Positions 25,459 through 36,858 of a stretch of 64,000 nt of DNA are shown here, in pieces. The notes under the pieces are model-generated. The model did not search any database and had not been told where the DNA came from. It was given only the letters and a program-made list of their open reading frames with translations. The DNA is from Limnomonas spitsbergensis (taxonomy: Eukaryota > Chlorophyta > Chlorophyceae > Chlamydomonadales). The position numbers were made by a program, and so were the translations under genes. Position 1 is the stretch's first letter. Each line of letters begins with the position of its first letter. The stretch spans positions 4,863,001 to 4,927,000 of the forward strand of contig JAYJMM010000004.1 of the NCBI GenBank assembly GCA_037349105.1, given 5' to 3'.

Positions 25459-26966
25459 AGCCCAACATCTGGAACCCAGAGCAGAAGTGACCCGGCCAGG
25501 CGGTTGGCTCGAGGCGCTGATGCTCGATTAGCGAAGTACTGGTGGGCCTTATGGGTTGGTTGACTACGCGTGCAAAGCTCTGGGGGGCTGTAGATTCAGA
25601 TTGTAATATGACTTCCCATGAATGACGATGACTTGATGCCCCTGCCTTGTTTACAGTTCAATTCCGATTCGGGGATTCTGCGTGCGGGGGCAGGGCAGGG
25701 CAGGGTAGGGTATGGCAGCACTTTCTCCCAATGTCAAGAAGCTTGCATGATACCCCTTAGGCCTGCACTTTCATGGTGGCCAACCTCTGGCCGGTCATCA
25801 ATATCAGTCCACGACTCGTAAGCGGGGGTGGCTGTGCTCATCCGCTTTGAATTGACTGCATCCTCCATCAGCATGGACTGGATATAGCCTTAGCTGGCTT
25901 GCCCCTCCTGCTATGTCAGACATGGTAAAACATGTCATGGTGACATTATTTGACCATGAGAGACCTCGATTACGTGGTTGCAAGACTTGCCTCTGAGATC
26001 TCCCTGTTATCCAAGGATTTCTGGTATTGGGGTGGCTGGGCATTGCCTGGATCCTGAGGAATGGACATGTATTTTCTGACGAGGTTGATAAACCCCCCAG
26101 GTGCTTGTTCTCATACAGGATACCAGCATATGTTTTCCAATTTTGTCATCCAAGTCTGTTTGCTTGCGTGAAGTAGGCGGATTTTCTGACTACGGGTTCT
26201 GAAGTTGGGTACGGTACTGTTCAGATTAGTGTCCTTTTGGGCGGGGGGAATTACTGCACGAAAATGCAAGTCTTGGCGGACCCTTACCGGTGCCTTCGTT
26301 GTTTCTTTTCAATCCCTTGTTACTGGCAGGGCCTCTTCTTGTGTCCTGTGGCAACTGATCCCATCCGAATGTCGCTGCTCCTAGACTGAAAAGATATCGC
26401 CTCACCGCCACCATGCCCTGAAGCCACTGCTCGTGGCCACATGCCGCGACTCTGCAAGCACATTTGGGTATTTGCATGCTTCTTCATTCCCGGGCACTGA
26501 TGCATGCTCAGCCTCAGATCTGCTGTTTAAAACTCCCCATATCTGTCCACGAACAAGTGACACCAACTGTACATGAGGCCTGTCTGGGTGACAAGTTTAC
26601 AAGTCTTATACGGTACTCATGTCTGGTCAGAAGTCAGGAAAGACGGTTATGTACGGGGATATGAGCATCACCTTGTTGAATTAACCTCAGCATTTTTAAC
26701 GTCACGACATATTCCATTTGAAGTAGTGAAGCTGGGAGAGAAGCTGCTGGCACAAAGTATGAGAGACAAGTGTGAACATGCATTCGTAATTTTAATTTGG
26801 TGTCCTCCTAGTACACATGTCAACGTTTATTCAAAATCTGTCGTGAATAAGATAGCATATCGTCATCCAAAATTTCGCAAGCCCTGCTGTACCCCATACG
26901 GGTGCAGCTGTAACGCGCAACACGTTCAAGCAGCGTAGCTGTATTTCAATACCGGTATCATTAGCG
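25459..26966. other. Intergenic region between MLF and the coiled-coil gene
   Basis: I see no phase-consistent exons. A 121-codon open frame at 26573-26938 (plus) is AT-richer than the neighbouring exons and has no family I recognise. It could be an upstream exon region or chance. The promoter of the next gene presumably lies here. Confidence 0.4.
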
Positions 26967-29900
26967 ATGAATCCATACAGCTACAAATCTGGAAGGTTTG
27001 ATCAGATTCGAACCCAGGCTGCCACTCACAGCTCGCAACCAGCTCACCCGCATGGGCGTGCCACGACCAGCTCCAGGCAGGTCTCCTCATATCGGTACTT
27101 GGGCTCAGTATCCGCGGAGCCAGCAACAACGCGAATTTCTGCCTCACAACTCAGGGATGAGAGTGGCCAGCACCCTGTGGAAGCAATTCTGGCCAGGTTG
27201 CGCATGGACATGATGCAGGTGGCTTCCGCCATGGACAAACAGAAGGTGACACTGCTGGAGGAGAAACTCGTGCTTCAAAACAGGCTTGAAGCGCTGCTGG
27301 AGGCGCCCCTGAAGGTTGTGCTAAATCCCTTGGAGGCTGAGAGGTAGGCGAGTGAGCCCATGCCAACAGCATGCCTGAACATCATGTTGGGTCCTTTGAA
27401 GGCAGAGAGGCGAGTGAGCCCACACCTGCAGCATGCTTGAGGATCTTGCTGGTTACATAGGAGGCAAAATGGTGTGCAATGCTGGGATGCCCATACCCGC
27501 TGCATGCTCAGGGCATTGTTTAGCTTTGGTCAGTCGCCTGCCAGGGCAGTGTTGGACAGCTTTAGCAATGGCTGGTGCTCTCCCCTCCAAGCAGAGGCTT
27601 CATCACTGAGAGGTGAAGGTATCTATCCTCATCGGACAGATGCAGCTGCGTGCCGTCCAGGAGTAGCGCTGCAGAAGATGGACAATTCGTGACGACTCAA
27701 ATGATGGTTACTGTAGGAGGTCTTGAGGCTCTTGAGATGTTGGAGGTGAACAGGCGCCTCCTTCATCCAGTCCGTATCTGCATATTGCCGATCAACTACA
27801 TAGATGATTCTGCATGAGTAGTGCTCTGATCTTAAGGGCCCCAGTCGAGCGAGGGCCCCCCCTCCATTTTTGTCAAATCACCGTCAAGGTCTGGATGAGG
27901 AGATCTTGATTCCCAGACACGATTTCTGTTGTTTGCTGCTCCTCTGAGAAAGGAGGTCCATTTTGATCGATGGCCGTATTCATTACAAATCAAGACTGTT
28001 GATACAAGATGAGAAAATGCAGAGGCACCTCCAGCAGCATACCTGCTGCCGCCCGCTGCTGCAGGCTGGCTCTGCTGGGTATGCTGGAGGCTGTGGGGCA
28101 CGTGGTGAGGCGGTGCCAGGAGGTGTCCTATGAACAGCAGTGGCGTATGGAGGGCGAGGTGAAGGCCTTGGTGAGTCATGCTGGCCTCAAGGAGGAGGCA
28201 TGGGGGAGGCTAGACTGGGGCAGGTTTTGCGCCGGTTGAATGAACGATTCACCTTCATTTACTTATTTCCTAGCTTCCGTTACCTTTCTCTGTCCTTTAT
28301 GTTTGCACTGCCCTGCCCTTTCGAAAAGGCGATAGGGTGGATATGTTGATGCAATGACATATCCACTCTATCGCCTTGTTTTACGCTATATCACTAACCT
28401 TGGCAGCATGTAACAATATCCACCAGACTAACCACCAACCTAAACCGCACATACTGTTAACTTATCAGGCTCCGTAGCCGCATATCTAATAAGTAATAAC
28501 CTTCACAGACTCGGATGCCTCAACCCCTGATGGCTATCCCTGCTCCTCAGGTTCGTGACTGGGAGACCTGGAGCCAGGTGCCCAGGCTGGCTGCCAGGAT
28601 GCCCAGCCTGGCTGCAGTGCTGGCTCAGGACCCGCAGCTGGCCAAGCTTTGCTCCCCCCAGGCACTCGGCAGCGGTGGCACTAGGGGCAGGCTAGAGGAA
28701 CGGGTCGCGGAGCTGCAGGAGGAGCTGCAGGTTAGGAGACTGCTGGCTGCAGGGACACAGGCATGGACATATGGGATTGTATATTTGCATCTACTGGCAA
28801 CATGATCGTCACCACATCATTATTATACCAATATCAGGACCGGGACCCTCAAGCTCGAGTAGTGTGTGGTTGCATTCTTATCTAGGGTCAGGTAGATGGT
28901 CAAGGGCAGCTGGCCAGGCCTCCTGTTTGAAAATACATATGATGTCGTGTTCAAACTGCAGTCTGCACCGCATGGATCCCGGCAAAGCAGCTGGCATGAT
29001 CCTTCCTGGAAATATGGCGCGAACATGGGGTGCTGCTGCCACAGCTGCTGCACAGCACTGTTTGGTTTAGGGTTGTTTCATCTACAATTAAGCCACATTA
29101 TGGCCGGCGACCGTGGAGACTATTTAGGCCGCCCGACGTTGGCTGGTCAAAGTTGTGTCCCCATCGGCCCAGTGGTGGCTTCCTGGCCGTGCCCCAAAGG
29201 TATCGTTGTGTGCACTGAATGAGCACTTGTTTAATGTGGGGCTGTGGCAATTCCTGCGATCCCTCCTGTCCCACTCGGCTTGCACTAGCCTGATAGCTTC
29301 ATCCCAAGGTCCAGTTCAAATCCTGAACCCTTAATTCCAAACCCTCCCACCTTCAGGCCAAAGATCAGGATTTGCAACGACTGAGGGAGCAGCTGTCCCC
29401 TTCCTCCCTCCCGCGCTACGGTACGTGTGTTGTATTTCCATGCCTGCACTTCGTTGGGATTCAGGGGTTCAGTGCCCGGTCTCACACTGGCTGCAGCTGA
29501 GGGAGCAGCTGTCCCCTCCCTCTCTCAAACAATTCGGTGGTAGCGTCCATCCTGGAGTCCGTCGTCGGGTCTTCTCCAGTAAAATAAAATATGCAGAGTG
29601 TGTGTCCTATGTATAGGCTCATAGTTGCGCACTTCCAAGGGGTTTGTGCGGCTACTTACACCTGCTAAGCAAGGCTGTTGTTAGTGCGCACCAGACCACC
29701 TTCGGGTGGCTGCCAGGCAGCCACTTTCAGGCAGACAGGGAACAAATCATGACCGACTTCCGGCCGGTGGCCCATGCCCCAGGGCTTGCCGAGCCAGACA
29801 TACCCAGCTGCACGCCATGACAGCATTGGATATTAGCTGAAGTGCGTTCAAATAAACACTGAAATGGTGCTCCCTCCAATGTGCTGGATCCTCGGATTAG

Positions 29901-32900
29901 ATACTGCTGTCCCTGAAGGTGGAATATCAGGGTCAGCCCTAGCGCCTTTCTCTGCCAATGTCTTCTAATCGCCTCCCCTCCATTGCTTTCCCACTGACCA
30001 AACCATTTTTTGTTAAGTTGAAACAAGCCCTCCCTTGATTTGATTTGAACCTTCACCCTAGACCCCGAACCCTCAATCTGTAGAACCCTAACCCTGCTCC
30101 AAGAACCCTAACCCTGCTCCAAGCAGGCCATGAGCGGCGGGCTGATGGCATGCCCTTTGTGAGCAGCCGGCGAGTCACCGATGAGGTCCTGCTGGGCGCC
30201 TCGAGCTGCTTTCCCGACACGGGGGCGCTGCGGGCCTCGCTGGGGCTAGTGGCGGCACCGAGGGGGGCACAGGCAGGCGCGAAGCAGGGAGGCTGCACCA
30301 GTCCAGAGGCACGGAGGCGGTCTTGGAGCATGTTCGGCAGCGGGCAGTTTGAAGGAGGTGTGGTTAAGTATTTCATGCTTCTGAGCGGTATTGCAGGAGC
30401 TGTTATTGCTGGGCATTCTGCTCTTGCCCGTCCCCGGTCCACCTTGCCCCCACGTGAGCAGCCATAACACCACTACTTGCCCCTGCTGGACGATGTCAGT
30501 CCCAGACAGTCGCGCAAGCCAGCGTATGCTCATGAAGCGTAAAACCAAGCAAAAGGCAGATCCCCATCACACTCCAACCGTACATTCCTTTGGCATACAA
30601 CCATCAGCATTAAAACCACTAAACTGTTGAAGAGTCGCAGGCTGTGCTCAGGCCAGCGTCAGTTCTATATCTATTATCAGCCCTCCCTAGGCTAGATCTC
30701 AAACCATGGAAACACGTTTGCTCTCATCAATGATGCAGGCAGTACAGAGGCACAGGAGCCTGAAGCGGTACAAGATCCTACAGCAGTACAAGGCCATGGC
30801 GCTGCCTGGCAGCATCAGCTGCGGGGCGCGTACCGGCGCATGCTGCTGGACTTGCAGGCCCGTCACTGCCTGGAGCTGGACAGGGCGAGAGCAGGCCATG
30901 CGCAGGAGCACTCCAGACAGGCGCTGGAGGTGCGGGGACGGCAGACATTTAGGGTTTAAGATCAGGGTGTAAGGTTTAGCCTTAGGCAGGCACAAGAGAT
31001 GTGGGGACGGCCGAGGATTCAGGGGAAGGGTTCGGGTTGTAGGGTATTGGAAGGCGTTGGGGGTGCGGGGACGGCTGTGGTTCACGTTTCAGGGTTTAAA
31101 TTTGAAGGTTAAGCTATATGCCGGCGTTGGAGGTGCTGGCACGGGGCACTGTAGGCTACAGGGTTGAGCGATGGGCAGGCGTTTGAAGTGTGGGGGGGCT
31201 GCCGTCTCGGGTTTTTGCTTAAATTATAAACCGAACCCCTAAGTATCGGCAGGCGTGAGGTGTGGGCACGGCTAAAGCCGCGGACACCGGCGCAGACGGA
31301 CACTGCGCACTCTCCGTGCTGCCCTCCCTCCTGCTTAACATGCTGAATTGCGCCCTAGAGCATGCTGTATCGCACCCCATGGCTTGCTGAATTATGCCCC
31401 TGTCATGCTGATAGTTGCTTCCCCCATGAGCTTATTTGCTCTCCCTTTCCTGACCCCCTCCCCCCACCGACTGTGCACCTTGATGCTTGCCAGTGCTTTG
31501 CAGCCCTGTTCTCTGTCGGGAATGTGGTAGATCCATACCTGATGAATGGATCCTACCCTAAGCTGTGTATGCAGGTTGAGAAGGGCAGGGAAGAGACGAT
31601 GAGGTTGCAAGGGCGGGTAGCGGACTTGCTGGCTCAGAATAAGGTGTTGCAGGTGAGAGGCGTTGTTGCAGGTGATAAGTGTTGTTGCACGTGAGGGGTT
31701 TTGTTGCAGATGAGAGGTGCTGTTGCAGGTGGGAGCCGTTGTTGCAGGTGAGAGGTGTTGTTGCATGTGAGAGCTGTTGTTGCAGGTGAGAGGTGATGTT
31801 GCAGGTGAGAGGTGATGTTGCAGGTGAGAGGTGATGTTGCAGGTGAGAAGTGTAGTTGTAGGTGAGAAGTGTAGTTGCAAGTGAGAGGTGTTGTTGCAGG
31901 TAAGAAGTGTTGTTGCATGTGAGAGGTGTTGTTGCAGGTGAGAGGTGTTGTTGCAGGTGAGAGGTGTTGTTGCAGGTGAGAGGTGTTGTTGCAGGTGGGA
32001 AGTGTAGTTGCATGTGAGAAATGTTGTTGCATGTGAGAGGTGTTGTTGCAGGTGAGAGGTGCTGTTGCAGGTGAAAGGTGTTGTTGCAGGCGAGAGGCGA
32101 TGTTGCAGGTGAGAAGTGTAGTTGCAGGTGAGAAGTGTAGTTGCCGGTGAGAGATGTTGTTGCAGGTGGGAAGTGTAGTTGCAGGTGTGAGGTGTTGTTG
32201 CAGGTGACAGGTGATGTTGCAGGTGAGAGGTGTTGTTGCAGGCGAGAGGCAATGTTGCAGGTGAGAAGTGTAGTTGCCGGTGAGAGGTGTTGTTGCATGT
32301 GAGAGGTGTTGTTGCAGGTGACAGGTGCTGTTGCAGGTGAGAGATGTTGTTGCAGGTGAGAGGTGTTGTTGCAGGTGAGAAGTGTTGTTGCAGGGAAGGG
32401 GCACGGATCCTAGATGGGAGACTGGGATAGGTGACTCTGGATACCTGTGCCTGCAAAACAGTGTTGTTGCAGGTGTGAGGTGTAGTTGCAGGTGTGAGGT
32501 GTAGTTGCAGGTGAGAGGTGTTGTTGCATGTGAGAAGTGTAGTTGCATGTGAGAGGTGTTGTTGCATGTGAGAGGTGTTGTTGCAGGTGAGAGGTGTTGT
32601 TGCAGGTGAGAGGTGTTGTTGCAGGTGAGAGGTGTTGTTGCATGTGGGAAGTGTAGTTGCAGGTGAGAAGTGTAGTTGCAGGTGAGAGGTGTTGTTGCAG
32701 GTGAGAGGTGTTGTTGCAGGTGAGAGGTGTAGTTGCAGGTGAGAGGTGTTGTTGCAGGTGAGAAGTGTAGTTGCAGGTGTGAGGTGTAGTTGCATGTGAG
32801 AGGTGTTGTTGCAGGTGAGAGGTGTTGATGCATGTGAGAAGTGTAGTTGCACGTGAGAGGTGTTGGTGCATGTGAGAGGTGTTGTTGCATGTGAGAGGTG

Positions 32901-35900
32901 TTGTTGCAGGTGATATGTGTTGTTGCAGGTGAGAGGTGTTGTTGCAGGTGACAGGTGTTGTTGCAGGTGATAGGTGTTGTTGCATGTGAGAGGTGTTGTA
33001 TGTGAGAGGTGTTGTTGCAGGTGAGAGGTGTTGTTGCAGGTGATAAGTGTAGTTGCAGGTGAGAGGTGTTGTTGCAGGTGAGAGGTGTTGTTGCAGGTGA
33101 GAAGTGTAGTTGCAGGTGTGAGGTGTAGTTGCATGTGAGAGGTGTTGTTGCAGGTGAGAGGTGTTGATGCATGTGAGAAGTGTAGTTGCACGTGAGAGGT
33201 GTTGGTGCATGTGAGAGGTGTTGTTGCATGTGAGAGGTGTTGTTGCAGGTGATATGTGTTGTTGCAGGTGAGAGGTGTTGTTGCAGGTGACAGGTGTTGT
33301 TGCAGGTGATAGGTGTTGTTGCATGTGAGAGGTGTTGTTGTATGTGAGAGGTGTTGTTGCAGGTGAGAGGTGTTGTTGCAGGTGATAAGTGTAGTTGCAG
33401 GTGAGAGATGTTGTTGCAGGTGAGAGGTGTAGTTGCAGGTGAGAAGTGTTGTTGCAGGGAAGGGGCACGGATCCTAGATGGGAGACTGGGATAGGTGACT
33501 CTGGATACCTGTGCCTGCAAAACAGACAGAATTGCTTGCTCACAAGAAGGATGAGCCTTCACGGCTATCTTCACAGACGAGGGCTGAGATCGTATATTAA
33601 CTTTCTAGAAACATGGCTGCTGTGGGCGCCATAAGCTCACTGGAAAGGATGGGCCTTCCTTGCCATCGTAAGAGCTGAGGTCTGAGATCTTATACTACCT
33701 TTCTAAAAGCATGGCCGCTGTTATGGGGGCACCATCACCCCACAGCCACAACCCCACAGCCAGAACCCCACAGCCATAAACCTAGAGCTAAGGCCTGAGA
33801 GGCTTCTGTCATGCCAGCCTGAGCAGGGCGTGTTTTCTTACTGGATGTTTTGATCTTTTGCCCTCGTTCATCCCCCAAACGTGCAGGAGAAGGCTGCCGT
33901 GCGGTCCAAACCCCAGCAGGGGAACAGCTGGCTAGCAAACAAGCCGCCAGCTGCTGGCACTGCTGCTGCTGCTCCCGCTGGTATAGCCTGTACAGCCCCC
34001 AGCCAAGGTCTAGAGCCTGCTGGCCCGCAATGTCCCATCCTAGTGGCGGGCCATCCCGAGGCGGTAGCAAATGAGGAGGGGGAGGAGGTGGAGGGTGAGG
34101 CGGCTCATTCCTGCAGAGGGGGCGCCGCGGTGACGGTGGATGACCTAGCGGGGATGTTTTCGGAACTGTCCCGAAACCGGGACATGGAGGGGCGGCTGCA
34201 GATGTACCGCCTCCAGGAGCAGTACGAATCCAAGCTGGAGGAGCTCCAGGTGGGCGCTTGACAGTTCACACTTATTTGAAGGTACTTGCGCTGCAATTCA
34301 GCTATGTCACCGCCTGCGGCAAAAAGGACCTGATGTAGCAAGCCATGAGCCATCATGATAGGTCCTCCAGTCGCAGGCTGATCAAGGTATGGTCCCCATT
34401 GGCCCAGTAGTGGCTGACCAGCGGCCTGCCAAAAAATGTCTGGTACACGCTAGAATCAACACTATTTTCGCAGGTTGAAGCCCACTGCTTGGATAACGAA
34501 CATGTCGTGCCCTGCACATTTCTTTCAGAGCCTGCCTATTCCCTGAACCCCAACTCTTAACACGCCCACTGCATGCGCATGCGCAGGCATCCATGCAGAA
34601 ACGAGACACCGAGCATGCCGCCTTGCTGCAGCAGCTTGCCGGTGGGAAGGGATCCAGCCCGGGATCCGCACAGGGCAGCGCTGCTGCCGGTGATGACATC
34701 GCGTCCGCTCCTGACCACGACCAAGGGGCCGTATCCCCTCAGAGCCACCGCCAGCAGTGGGCAGCCAAAGGCCACGGCCTAGGCGCAGGCGCATCAGGTA
34801 CCCGAGCATCCTCTGCTCGAGCTGCGGCATCCTACAGTGTCGAGCACAAGCGCGGGGCCTCGCCTCCTCTGGTGGCAGCGTGGAAGGGCAGGTCCCGATC
34901 CACCTCCCCCGCCAGTGCGGCACCAGGCAGGAGAGCGCTGCAGCAGCAGGCCGCAGTTCCCGGGGGACAATCTGATATCCGTAGAGTACGAGCAGCGGCG
35001 GCGGCTGCAGCAGCAGCGGGCACGCCCAATGATGCCATCTTGTACGCTTCCCGGCAGCTGCCCCGCACGAGTGCCAGGAGCCCGGGCTCCCACATTGGCC
35101 AAGGCGGCAGGCCAGGCGTGCGGTCGCCAGCACAGCCGACTCCATTGGGAAGCCCGCGGACCGTCGCTCCGACCCCGGTAGGGCAGGGGCATTGGCTGGG
35201 AGGCTGAGGAGGAGGGGGGGGGGCAGGAATAGGGCAGCGACCAGATGGCCGGGATGTAGAGCCGGCATGCATGGAATGCCCTATGTTTGGCGGCCCTCTT
35301 TCCTTGATAGCTCTGCCCCTGTCCCCTACTCCCTGCCATACCTATCACCCAAGTCAGGGGGCTAAGCCGATCAGCCATGCAGCCGTAGAAGTGGTATGAC
35401 TGATTGGTTCAGCTGCATGATTTCCAGTGTTACTGTAGGCAGACTGGGACTTTGGCTGAGAGGGCCACAGCCTTTAATGTATATGTTGCTCATATATGAT
35501 GTTGTAGGTGAGGTGATAGGTGAGGTTATGAGGTCGTAGATGTGCGTTACTTGCTTATGCGTTACTTGGCTATGCGCCTCGCCTCCTGGCCATGCCCTGC
35601 CGGCAAGTCCTATGCACAAAATGTGCTATTTATGGCATTTGTGTCGACACCCTTAGAGCCACATTGCCCTTGGATTGGAGCATGCGTATTGTGCGTGAAG
35701 TTACAGGACTGCAGACATGTCTTTATTTCCATGTGACATTTGCATAGGCGGTTTGCACACGTGTGCTGATCTCATTTCAGGCGTGGAGATCCGGATCTGC
35801 TGATCCGAAGCACTGGGAAAGGAGCCAAATGAAGGGCGGGGCAGTGCAGCGCGGCGGTGAGGCTGCAGCTAGGGTGCGGGCTGTGGTCCGCGATGTGGCA

Positions 35901-36858
35901 AGCACGCCTTGCAGCAGCGGGAGCATCAGCTTTCAGGGTATGCTTCCGCGCCCTACCGCCCACGGTAAGTTTCATGCCATGAAAACCTGACCAGGTGTAG
36001 GACTCGATGGATTCACCGGTCATGAGAGAGATCCAAAGTTGGCCAACGGGCTATCCTGCAACTCAGCGCTCCTGGGTCTGGGAGCGCCTTTCAAAGGCCG
36101 CTTTCCTCCATATTTAGATATTTTCTTCAGTTGCTTACCGGTATGTTTGGGGGAAGTAATATAAAACTGGCCCCCCTCACCCTGTCTGACACCCAGAGCT
36201 TTGATCAGTGATTGTTAAGCATGCACCAGACCACCTGCGGCAGATCCCTGGGCGGCTGCCTCTGGGCCGACGGGACCAAACCTTGACCAGCCTACAGCCC
36301 TTGGCCCAAGCATTAGGGCTTGCTACGCAAGACCTCTTAGGCCGCAGGCCACGATGTCACTGAATTATAGCAAAGCACCCTAGACAGGCACTGGAGAGGA
36401 TGGCTATGATTCTCCCTAATGCACTGCCTGCAGGTGGACCTGGGCAGCACTCCTGGGAGAGCCTTGCTGCAGGCGCCCTGCAGCGTGCGGGCCCGGCCGA
36501 GGCTGGAGGCGCCAGCAGCAGCAAGCATGAGCGTCTCTGGGCCGGGCTGAGTGATGATGCGCGTGAATGCGCCCGCTGTGGCTTGAATGATAGCATCAGC
36601 CCCGGACTGTGTGCATTTCATCCCGCATTGCTGGCTGATCCCGGCCCGCTCCTGTTTGGCCCTGAGTGGCAGGCGTGCAACAGCGGGGCCCATACAGCGT
36701 GCCAGCCTCCTTGCTTCTCAAGGTCTGTGCACACGTATACTGAGCAGCTGCTGGGGGGGTGGGCTGGAGCTGCTGATGTAGAGGAGGAGGAGCAATGTGA
36801 CAGTCCTGCCCCACAGCCCCGCACGCAGCTACCGTCAGCAGCAAGAATAAAGAGCTGA
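26967..36858 (+). CDS. Coiled-coil protein with Cys/His-rich C-terminus, 11 exons, about 929 aa
   Basis: Family not recognised. Exons 26967-27343, 28065-28170, 28551-28730, 29357-29420, 30127-30357, 30739-30929, 31575-31652, 33887-34249, 34587-35177, 35781-35964 and 36434-36858 agree in phase and total 2,790 nt. Short coils occur throughout: MDKQKVTLLEEKLVLQNRLE, LEERVAELQEELQAKDQDLQ (across a splice), VEKGREETMRLQGRVADLLA, and LQEQYESKLEELQ. An Ala/Ser/Gly/Pro-rich linker follows (exon 9). The last exon holds CARCGLN, then LCAFHP, FGPEWQAC and PPCFSRSVHTY; these Cys and His residues could bind zinc. The protein resembles centrosomal or ciliary coiled-coil proteins in general style only. Three introns contain repeats derived from the preceding exon-donor junction. 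Upstream exons before 26967 cannot be excluded because the frame stays open a little further 5'. Confidence 0.7.
27328..27415 (+). repeat. Partial duplication of the exon 1 end plus donor
   Basis: CCTTGGAGGCTGAGAGGTAG followed by GCGAGTGAGCCCA (27328 on) is echoed at about 27387-27421 as CCTTTGAAGGCAGAGAGG followed by CGAGTGAGCCCA. Two copies lie about 59 bp apart; the second has lost the donor. Confidence 0.65.
28327..28376. repeat. Intronic hairpin, 20-bp arms
   Basis: Arms AGGCGATAGGGTGGATATGT (28327-28346) and its near-perfect reverse complement (28357-28376, one mismatch) flank a 10-nt loop in intron 2 of the coiled-coil gene. Confidence 0.8.
29089..29215 (+). repeat. Dispersed ~130-bp repeat, copy 2
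   Basis: Contains GGCTGGTCAAAG...GTCCCCATCGGCCCAGTGG, the core shared with copies at 24492, 29686, 34325, 36222 and 56936. It lies in an intron of the coiled-coil gene. Confidence 0.6.
29357..29560 (+). repeat. Duplicated small exon (LREQLSP)
   Basis: Exon 4 of the coiled-coil gene (29357-29420) codes RLREQLSPSSLPRY. About 115 bases downstream (about 29497-29536) a second copy reads LREQLSPPSL, preceded by an acceptor-like GGCTGCAG. It may be an alternative exon or a relic of exon duplication. Confidence 0.6.
29686..29822 (-). repeat. Dispersed ~130-bp repeat, copy 3
   Basis: On the minus strand this copy ends GGTGGTCTGGTGCGC, matching the end of the copy at 36222-36358, and contains a diverged core (GGTCATGATTTGTTCCC). 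Confidence 0.55.
30057..30126 (+). repeat. Telomere-like CCCTAA motifs before an acceptor
   Basis: AACCCTAACCCTGCTCCAAG is present twice in tandem just before the acceptor at 30126, along with related CCCTAGACCCCGAACCCT. Similar CCCTAAA/CCCTGAA words recur near other intron ends (for example 40950-41040, 46800-46830 and 57230). Confidence 0.5.
30919..31290 (+). repeat. Tandem repeat of exon 6 end plus splice donor
   Basis: The exon 6 end and donor AGGCGCTGGAGGTGCGGGGA recurs about five times at 60-80-bp spacing (GGCGTTGGGGGTGCGGGGAC, GGCGTTGGAGGTGCTGGCAC, GGCGTTTGAAGTGTGGGG, GGCGTGAGGTGTGGGC). Each copy is followed by a degenerate TTCAGGGTTTAA-like stretch. The copies become less donor-like downstream. 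Confidence 0.75.
31643..33470 (+). repeat. 19-bp minisatellite made of joined acceptor/donor-like motifs
   Basis: The unit GTTGTTGCAGGTGAGAGGT is repeated about 90 times over 1.8 kb, with variants such as GTAGTTGCAGGTGAGAAGT and GTTGCATGTGAGAGG. It starts exactly at the end of exon 7 of the coiled-coil gene (GTGTTGCAG then GTGAGAGG). Almost every unit therefore carries TTGCAG followed by GTGAG. Open frames of several hundred codons on the minus strand are by-products of the 57-nt period. Confidence 0.95.
32391..32462 (+). repeat. Internal copy of the array-end segment
   Basis: About 70 bases (starting GGGAAGGGGCACGGATCCTA) interrupt the 19-bp array and are repeated essentially identically at 33455-33524, where they mark the array's end. 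This indicates duplication of a block of about 1.06 kb. Confidence 0.9.
33455..33524 (+). repeat. Array-end segment, second copy
   Basis: Identical or nearly identical to 32391-32462. Unique intron sequence follows it. Confidence 0.9.
34325..34445 (+). repeat. Dispersed ~130-bp repeat, copy 4
   Basis: Contains GCAAGCCATGAGCC and AAGGTATGGTCCCCATTGGC followed by CCAGTAGTGGC, in an intron of the coiled-coil gene. Confidence 0.6.
36222..36358 (-). repeat. Dispersed ~130-bp repeat, copy 5
   Basis: On the minus strand: TGGCCTGCGGCCTAAGAGG, GCAAGCCCTAATGCTTGGGC, GGCTGGTCAAGGTTTGGTCC, GTCGGCCCAGAGGCAGCCGC and a GGTGGTCTGGTGC end. This is the best preserved member of the family in the window. Confidence 0.6.

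Noticed and set aside
26573..26938. A 121-codon plus-strand frame upstream of the coiled-coil gene
   Set aside because: Composition differs from the neighbouring exons, with no family similarity and no good splice context; kept only as a note in the intergenic entry.
27595..27612. A mini-exon coding ASSLRG between exons 1 and 2 of the coiled-coil gene
   Set aside because: The direct join 27343 to 28065 keeps phase and a coil (PLEAERLALLGMLEAV); including the mini-exon introduces stops or frame shifts.
31392..33574. Three overlapping minus-strand open frames of 377-646 codons rich in SHLQQHLSPATT
   Set aside because: They come from the 19-bp array read in different frames (57-nt period); all frames being open at once is a repeat effect, not coding selection.
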